From Caulobacter sp. (lineage in GTDB: Bacteria; Pseudomonadota; Alphaproteobacteria; Caulobacterales; Caulobacteraceae): 64,000 nt of DNA. The DNA is taken from assembly GCA_030678995.1 (NCBI GenBank), contig JAUXTQ010000060.1, positions 1-64,000 on the forward strand, in the 5' to 3' direction. The position numbers and the translations under genes are program-made. Under the pieces are notes generated by a model that was not told the origin of the DNA, did not search any database, and saw nothing but the letters and a program-made list of their open reading frames with translations. Below are positions 59,593-64,000 of the stretch, in pieces (the stretch's first letter is position 1; each line of letters begins with the position of its first letter).

Positions 59593-60072
59593 TTAGCTGG
59601 TCGCCACGATCTCGACCTCGGCGCCGGCGACCACCGCCTCTTCGCCGACCGCCTTGCCCAGCAGCGCCTGCCCGAGCGGCGATATCCACGAGACACTGCC
59701 CTTCGCGGGGTCGGCCTCGTCCTCGCCGACGATGCGGAAGGTCTGTTTGCGGCCGTCCTCCCGCTCGAAGGTCACCGTGTCGCCGAAACGCACGACGCCC
59801 TCGTCCTCGCCCGGCTCGACCAACTGGGCGCTGGCCCGGCGGGAGGACCAGTAGCGCAGGTCGCGAGTGGCCCGCGCCATGGCGGTGCGGTCGGCGCTGA
59901 CGTCGCCGGCGGACTGGGCGTCGGAGTACGCCGCCCGGGCCTCCGCCAGCGCCGCCTCGATCAGGGCCAGGCCCCGCGGCGTAACCAGATTGGGATGAGG
60001 CGAGACCGGACGGTCGGGCAGGTCCGCCGCCGTCGACTCGTAGTCCTCTTCCCGGGTGAAGGCGACGCTCAT
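59593..60072 (-). CDS. GreA/GreB-family transcript cleavage factor
   Basis: 159 residues. An N-terminal helical part (LVTPRGLALIEAALAEARAA, then SADRTAMARATRDLRYWSSR) would form the coiled-coil finger; the C-terminal GreA/GreB domain shows 'VRFGDTVTFEREDGRKQTFR', 'IVGEDEADPAKGSVSWISPL', 'GQALLGKAVGEEAVV'. The extended pre-coil segment (DLPDRPVSPHPN) resembles GreB-type proteins. Not necessarily the housekeeping GreA, which should be elsewhere. Confidence 0.88.
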   Translation of the reverse strand: MSVAFTREEDYESTAADLPDRPVSPHPNLVTPRGLALIEAALAEARAAYSDAQSAGDVSADRTAMARATRDLRYWSSRRASAQLVEPGEDEGVVRFGDTVTFEREDGRKQTFRIVGEDEADPAKGSVSWISPLGQALLGKAVGEEAVVAGAEVEIVATS

Positions 60073-60245
60073 GGGGCCAACCTAGCGGACAACGGCTGAC
60101 AACGTGCGTCCGATTGTCTGTACGGGGCGACCGCCGTTCGCGACGCGCCAATCACCGGGTGAAATTCGTGAAACGCCGCGACGGCTTCGTGAACGGGTTC
60201 GCCGGGGGTCGACCGTCTGGCCTAGTTTTGCGCCATCGAGTCCAA

Positions 60246-60836
60246 ATGGAACCTGACATGCGAAACCTCATGCACGCCGCTCGCCCGCTGGCGAACGATC
60301 TTCTCTCCAGCCTGCTGTTTGCCGCGCTGATTGCGATGAACGTCGACCGGCAGATCGCGACCCTTGTGGCGATCTGCGTCGGCATTTGCCATGTCGTTCT
60401 GTGGCTAATGTTGCGAAAGCCAGTCGCGCCATTGCAGTGGGCCAGCCTTGCGCTGGTGCTGACGCTCGGGACAGCAAGTCTGGTGCTGCACGACGTCCGC
60501 TTCCTGATGGCCAAGCCGACCCTGGTCTATCTGATCCTGACCGCGATGATGCTGAAGCGGGGCTGGATGCTGCGCTACATGCCGCCGGCGGCCATCGGCC
60601 ATGGCGAGGGCCCGATGATCCTCTTTGGCTATGTCTGGGCCGGACTGATGGCGCTGACCGGGGCCGCCAACCTGGTGGTCGCAGCGCGGTTTCCCGAACT
60701 TTGGCCGGCGTTCGTGGCGATCTTCCCGACCACCTCGAAGATCGCCTTGTTCGCCATCCAGTTCACCACCGTGCGCCACCTGACGATCCGCAGCGTCCGC
60801 GCGCAGCAGGCCCTGTCCGGGGCGGAGGCTGCATGA
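60246..60836 (+). CDS. YciB/IspZ-like septation-associated membrane protein
   Basis: 196 residues from ATG 60246 (ATG 60258 also in frame). Five hydrophobic helices with the YciB (IspZ) pattern: 'ANDLLSSLLFAALIAMNVDR', 'WASLALVLTLGTASLVLHDV', 'RFLMAKPTLVYLILTAMMLK' and 'GYVWAGLMALTGAANLVVAA'. In relatives 'F-I-K-x-KPT' precedes the third helix; here it is FLMAKPT. Role in septation is taken from the family. Confidence 0.8.
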   Translation: MEPDMRNLMHAARPLANDLLSSLLFAALIAMNVDRQIATLVAICVGICHVVLWLMLRKPVAPLQWASLALVLTLGTASLVLHDVRFLMAKPTLVYLILTAMMLKRGWMLRYMPPAAIGHGEGPMILFGYVWAGLMALTGAANLVVAARFPELWPAFVAIFPTTSKIALFAIQFTTVRHLTIRSVRAQQALSGAEAA

Positions 60837-60912
60837 CGCTTCCCGGCTTTGCCAGGCCGTCGCCTTCAGTCTGACCCTGCGCCCCCTACCGATAACCATC
60901 GCGCCGGGCGCC

Positions 60913-62277
60913 CTACTCGGTCGTCGGCGGCGTTTCCGGGTCCTTGCCGGGCTCCTTGGCCGAGAGACGGCTGACGATGCCCTTCAGCAGCGCGGCGCCC
61001 TGGGGCGTGTTGCTCATTGCCTCCAGCATCGCGCCGATCGCCGTCCCGCCCTGGGGCGAGAACAGCTCCCGCGCGTTGCTGACACCGGTCGTGGCGTCGC
61101 CCGCGTTGGCGATGACCTTTATGTCGGCTGACTTGAGCGCCTCGGCCTGGGCCGTGCCCACGGAAACGTAACCGTCGACGCCCTTGAGAGCGACGAGATA
61201 GGCCTGATAGCCCTCGTTGCCGCCGATCTCCTTGGCGAGCACGATCTGGGCTTCGACGGGGGCAAGCTGCATGAGCTTCTCGGCCGCCGCTTTCGCGGCG
61301 CCGAGCGCTTCGATGCCCTCGGCTTCACGCCGCTGGGCCTCGAGGCTGCCTTCCGCGATGATGATCGTCGTCTGTTTCTCCTGTTCGGCGCCGACCACCT
61401 GCTGGTCGCGGGTGATTTCCGCCTGCCGGACCTGCTCGACGCGGGTCACGGCCATCTGGCGTTCCTGGGTTTGCTCCTGAGCGGTGAGGACCTCCTGGTC
61501 CGAGATCTGTTTGGCGACACCAACCGCCTGTTCCTTTTCGGCCGTGCGCTTTCCGACGGCCTCCTCGGCCTCCTGCGCGCGGATGTCGACTGCCTGCCGA
61601 GCCACGATTTCAGCCGTCTCGGCCGCCTGGTCGTTCCTGGCCACCTCGACCCGGCTTTCCATGGCGATGTGCGAGATCTCCTTGGCCATGATGTTGTGGA
61701 TCACCTGGCTCTCACGGCTGTCGCGAATGTCCATCAACTCCATGGATTTCACGGACTCGACACCCCATTGCTTGAGTTGTTCGGCGACGTCCTGGGTGAA
61801 CTGATCACCGAACTTGGCGCGCTCGATCATGATCGCGTCGATGGTGTCGGAGGCGAGGATCTTGCGGACGGCGCCCTGGATGATCTGCATGAGCTGTTCT
61901 TCCAGCTCGCCGGTCGTGACCACCCGCTGGGCGGCAAGCGCGGTGTCCGATATCCGGAAGAAGGCGACGACATCGACGACGAACGGGACGCGATCCTTGT
62001 CGTAGGCCTCATAGTCCCCAAGGGAGAGTCCGAAGTTGCTGACCGGCAGCCTGATGACATCGACCCCGAAGAGCGGCACCCAGCTCGGCCACTGATAGTA
62101 GACGTTTCCGGTGCCCTGGCCGGTGCCGTAGGGCGTGGTCTTCCGACTGCTCTGGACGATGTGCACCATGTTGGTGCTCACGACGCGGCGGAAGAAGATC
62201 GCCGCGAGGATCGCCACGCCCAGGACCGCAAGAGCGGCGATGATCCCGAGGGATGCGAACCGAGACGTGTCAAACAT
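60913..62277 (-). CDS. Flotillin-like SPFH/band 7 protein
   Basis: 454 residues from ATG 62277 (MFDTSRFASLGIIAALAVLG), with GGAGAA upstream. N-terminal membrane helix, SPFH domain ('FGVDVIRLPVSNFGLSLGDY', 'VPFVVDVVAFFRISDTALAA', 'SDTIDAIMIERAKFGDQFTQ'), then a long Glu/Ala/Gln-rich coiled coil (from about residue 230: 'EIVARQAVDIRAQEAEEAVG') and a C-terminal 'GVDGYVSVGTAQAEALKSAD'. Membrane scaffold; no NfeD partner gene next to it. Confidence 0.9.
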   Translation of the reverse strand: MFDTSRFASLGIIAALAVLGVAILAAIFFRRVVSTNMVHIVQSSRKTTPYGTGQGTGNVYYQWPSWVPLFGVDVIRLPVSNFGLSLGDYEAYDKDRVPFVVDVVAFFRISDTALAAQRVVTTGELEEQLMQIIQGAVRKILASDTIDAIMIERAKFGDQFTQDVAEQLKQWGVESVKSMELMDIRDSRESQVIHNIMAKEISHIAMESRVEVARNDQAAETAEIVARQAVDIRAQEAEEAVGKRTAEKEQAVGVAKQISDQEVLTAQEQTQERQMAVTRVEQVRQAEITRDQQVVGAEQEKQTTIIIAEGSLEAQRREAEGIEALGAAKAAAEKLMQLAPVEAQIVLAKEIGGNEGYQAYLVALKGVDGYVSVGTAQAEALKSADIKVIANAGDATTGVSNARELFSPQGGTAIGAMLEAMSNTPQGAALLKGIVSRLSAKEPGKDPETPPTTE

Positions 62278-62348
62278 GTCGTTCTCCGAAACCCGGCCTG
62301 GCGCCGCGACCGCGCGAGTCTCCTGACCCGCCCCGGACCGCTTGTTCC

Positions 62349-62480
62349 ATGCGGGCGACAGTCGCGGCAAGGTTGTTTGGCGCCTCGCGCCTGACCGAAT
62401 GGGGCGACGACCCGTGGCAGGCGGTGATGGACATGATACGGGCGGCCAATGACGGGGACCGGGCGCAGGAGACGGTATGA
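62349..62480 (+). CDS. Possible small protein coupled to the Nudix gene
   Basis: 43 residues from ATG 62349 (MRATVAARLFGASRLTEWGD, then DPWQAVMDMIRAANDGDRAQ). Its stop overlaps the Nudix ATG by ATGA, so it may be a translationally coupled leader or a small partner. No family; coding is unproven. Confidence 0.4.
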   Translation: MRATVAARLFGASRLTEWGDDPWQAVMDMIRAANDGDRAQETV

Positions 62481-62956
62481 CACAGCCACGGGCGCGGCCG
62501 ACGGTCCGGCTGCTGTTGATTTCACCGCAAGGGCGTCTGCTGCTCATGCGCTTCACCGACCCCCATAACGGCGGCGGCGGCTGGTGCACCATCGGTGGCG
62601 GGGTCGACGAGGGCGAAACTCTGGAAGAGGCCCTCTGGCGGGAACTGCGCGAGGAAACGGGCCTGGACGAAATGTCGCTCGGACCCAAGGTCTGGTTCCG
62701 CGAGCACGACCTGATCGTCGAGGGTGAGCCCCGCCGTATGCAGGAACACTACTTCCTCGCCGAGGCGCCGCACGAGGAGGTGGTCGATCACCACTGGACC
62801 GAGCTCGAACGGCAGATGGTCCTGACCATGCGCTGGTGGGCGCCCGACGAAATCGCCGCCAGCGACGAGGTGTTCTTCCCGGCCGGACTGGCCGCCCATC
62901 TGCAGGCGGTGCTGGCGGGCGAGATCCCGGAGACGCCGATCATTCTGGTCGGCTGA
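62477..62956 (+). CDS. Nudix hydrolase
   Basis: 159 residues. The Nudix box is complete: GGVDEGETLEEALWRELREE followed by TGL. The core before it ('RLLLISPQGRLLLMRFTDPH') and after ('KVWFREHDLIVEGEPRRMQE') is standard. Nucleoside diphosphate-X substrate unknown; the tryptophan pair in 'LTMRWWAPDEIAAS' may contact the base. Overlaps a 43-residue frame upstream. Confidence 0.93.
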   Translation: MTQPRARPTVRLLLISPQGRLLLMRFTDPHNGGGGWCTIGGGVDEGETLEEALWRELREETGLDEMSLGPKVWFREHDLIVEGEPRRMQEHYFLAEAPHEEVVDHHWTELERQMVLTMRWWAPDEIAASDEVFFPAGLAAHLQAVLAGEIPETPIILVG

Positions 62957-63000
62957 TCATGGTTAACCAGGTCTTAACGACCCTGGCCCAGGGTCGCCCC

Positions 63001-63336
63001 ATGCGCCGCCTCGCCGCCTGCCTGATCCTCAGCCTCGCCCTCGCCGCCCCTGCCGCGGCGCAGCAGCGCCGGATTCCGGTCGCGTCTCCGGCGACGGACA
63101 CGGCGGCCCTGCGGGGTCCGGTCAGCGCCGGGCAATCACGGTTCGCCGACGTCGAGCCGGCGGAGGAGGCCCCGGCGCCAGCGGTGCCCTTCGGGTCCGC
63201 CGCCCTGGTGGTCCCGGCGCCCGACGCGCGGCAGTGCCGGATGACCTGCTCGCGGGACTACTACTTCTGCCTCGCCGGCGAGGATGACCGCTGCCCGCAG
63301 CACTGGAGCCGGTGTGTGACGGGGTGCTCGGGCTGA
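63001..63336 (+). CDS. Small exported Cys-rich protein
   Basis: 111 residues from ATG 63001, chosen for AGGG 8 bases upstream and an immediate signal peptide (RRLAACLILSLALAAPAAAQ); an ATG at 62959 is also in frame. The end is a Cys-rich module, QCRMTCSRDYYFCLAGEDDR and 'CPQHWSRCVTGCSG', six Cys in 35 residues. No family recognised. Confidence 0.65.
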   Translation: MRRLAACLILSLALAAPAAAQQRRIPVASPATDTAALRGPVSAGQSRFADVEPAEEAPAPAVPFGSAALVVPAPDARQCRMTCSRDYYFCLAGEDDRCPQHWSRCVTGCSG

Positions 63337-63418
63337 GCGCTGACCCCGCGTCACCGTTGACGCGCGCGTCAACCGGCGACACCTTCACCTGAACATCGAT
63401 AACTCCGGGAGATCAGAC

Positions 63419-64000
63419 GTGGCCGAACGCCTGCCGAAGGCCTGCATCATCGGGGCCGGCTGTTCCGGTTTCACCACGGCCAAGCGGCTGAAGGACGTGG
63501 GCGTGCCCTACGACTGTTTCGAGGTCTCCGACGAAATCGGCGGCAACTGGTACTACAAGAACCCCAACGGCATGTCGGCCTGCTACGAGAGCCTGCACAT
63601 CGACACGTCCAAGTGGCGGCTGGCGTTCGAGGACTTCCCGGTCCCGGCCGACTGGCCGGACTTCCCGTCCCACGCCCAGCTGTTCCAGTACTTCAAGGAC
63701 TACGTGGCCCATTTCGGCCTGCGCGAGACGATCACCTTCAACACCGCCGTGGAGAAGGCCCGCCGCAACGCCGATGGCCTGTGGGAAGTGACTCTGTCGA
63801 CCGGCGAGACGCGGCTCTATGACGTCCTGTTCGTCTGCAACGGCCACCACTGGAGCCCGCGAATCCCGGACTATCCCGGCGAGTTCGACGGCCCGGCCTT
63901 TCACAGCCACGCCTATCGCGACCCGTTCGATCCGGTCGACATGCGCGGCAAGAATGTCGTGGTCGTCGGCATGGGCAACTCGGCGATGGATATCGCCAGC
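63419..64000 (+). CDS. Flavin-containing monooxygenase, N-terminal part
   Basis: 194 residues seen; the frame runs off the window end. GTG start with GGGAG 8 bases upstream. FAD loop CIIGAGCSGFTTAKRLKDVG, then 'DCFEVSDEIGGNWYYKNPNG', the FMO fingerprint region near 'LYDVLFVCNGHHWSPRIPDY', and the beginning of the NADPH loop 'VVVVGMGNSAMDIAS'. Class B flavin monooxygenase (FMO/Baeyer-Villiger relative); substrate unknown. Confidence 0.92.
   Translation, partial: MAERLPKACIIGAGCSGFTTAKRLKDVGVPYDCFEVSDEIGGNWYYKNPNGMSACYESLHIDTSKWRLAFEDFPVPADWPDFPSHAQLFQYFKDYVAHFGLRETITFNTAVEKARRNADGLWEVTLSTGETRLYDVLFVCNGHHWSPRIPDYPGEFDGPAFHSHAYRDPFDPVDMRGKNVVVVGMGNSAMDIAS

Overview
The window is a high-GC (roughly 70% by eye), densely coded stretch of a chromosome from an alphaproteobacterium, most likely a member of the Caulobacteraceae (Caulobacter/Phenylobacterium type). 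The pointers are the run of aa3 oxidase genes followed by SURF1, threonine synthase and an M16 peptidase, a GGDEF-EAL protein whose GGDEF motif reads GEDEF as in Caulobacter PdeA (CC3396), a PseB/PseC pair of the FlmA/FlmB kind, and several families of GC-rich palindromic intergenic repeats. The genus is an inference from memory; no search was run. No rRNA, CRISPR array, prophage or intact insertion sequence was seen.

Layout. 1-8.2 kb: the end of glutamate-cysteine ligase, a peptide/proton symporter, a TonB-dependent receptor, TldD, and a PadR-DUF1700-DUF2807 operon. 8.4-17.6 kb: a cytochrome c oxidase operon (ctaC, ctaD, ctaB, a 52-residue CoxF-like gene, ctaG, ctaE, a DUF983 gene, SURF1) running directly into thrC and an M16 peptidase. 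17.6-20.9 kb: a lower-GC island with an ECF sigma factor, a small membrane protein likely to be its anti-sigma partner, a DUF6249-like protein and an exported serine hydrolase. 20.9-28.9 kb: an acetyltransferase, the PdeA-like phosphodiesterase, PseC/PseB for nonulosonic acid (flagellin sugar) synthesis, a HAD hydrolase, VanZ-like and lipoprotein genes, an orphan ModA-like protein, and a 34-residue membrane peptide.

29-34.4 kb: tRNA-Arg, a bacterial pentameric ligand-gated ion channel homologue, a truncated NCS2 permease, and a tightly coupled three-gene operon (CHASE2 membrane sensor, small exported protein, M48-like zinc protease). 34.5-42.6 kb: P450 with divergent TetR gene and rubredoxin, a lone ABC ATPase, a complex I zinc-finger accessory protein, a PEP-mutase-family enzyme, a divergent LD-carboxypeptidase/Mur-ligase pair (peptidoglycan recycling) and a TonB-C repeat protein. 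42.7-53.7 kb: DNA polymerase I, two sulfotransferase-like genes, tRNA-Ala, YggT/YggU, a class IV aminotransferase-fold protein that appears to lack its PLP lysine, two sensor kinases flanking a PAQR membrane protein, and two small exported proteins. 53.9-64 kb: DUF72 protein, an Ada-AlkA fusion glycosylase with Ogt (alkylation repair), a WYL regulator with a strong palindromic operator, RsuA-type pseudouridine synthase, an RsmC-like methyltransferase, a GreA/GreB factor, a YciB-like protein, a flotillin-like SPFH protein, a Nudix hydrolase and the start of a flavin monooxygenase.

The observations judged most worth following are the CHASE2/M48 operon, the ligand-gated channel, the aminotransferase-fold protein without a visible lysine, the low-GC ECF island, and the palindrome families, two of which show compensatory arm changes or a shared GGGACAG tip.
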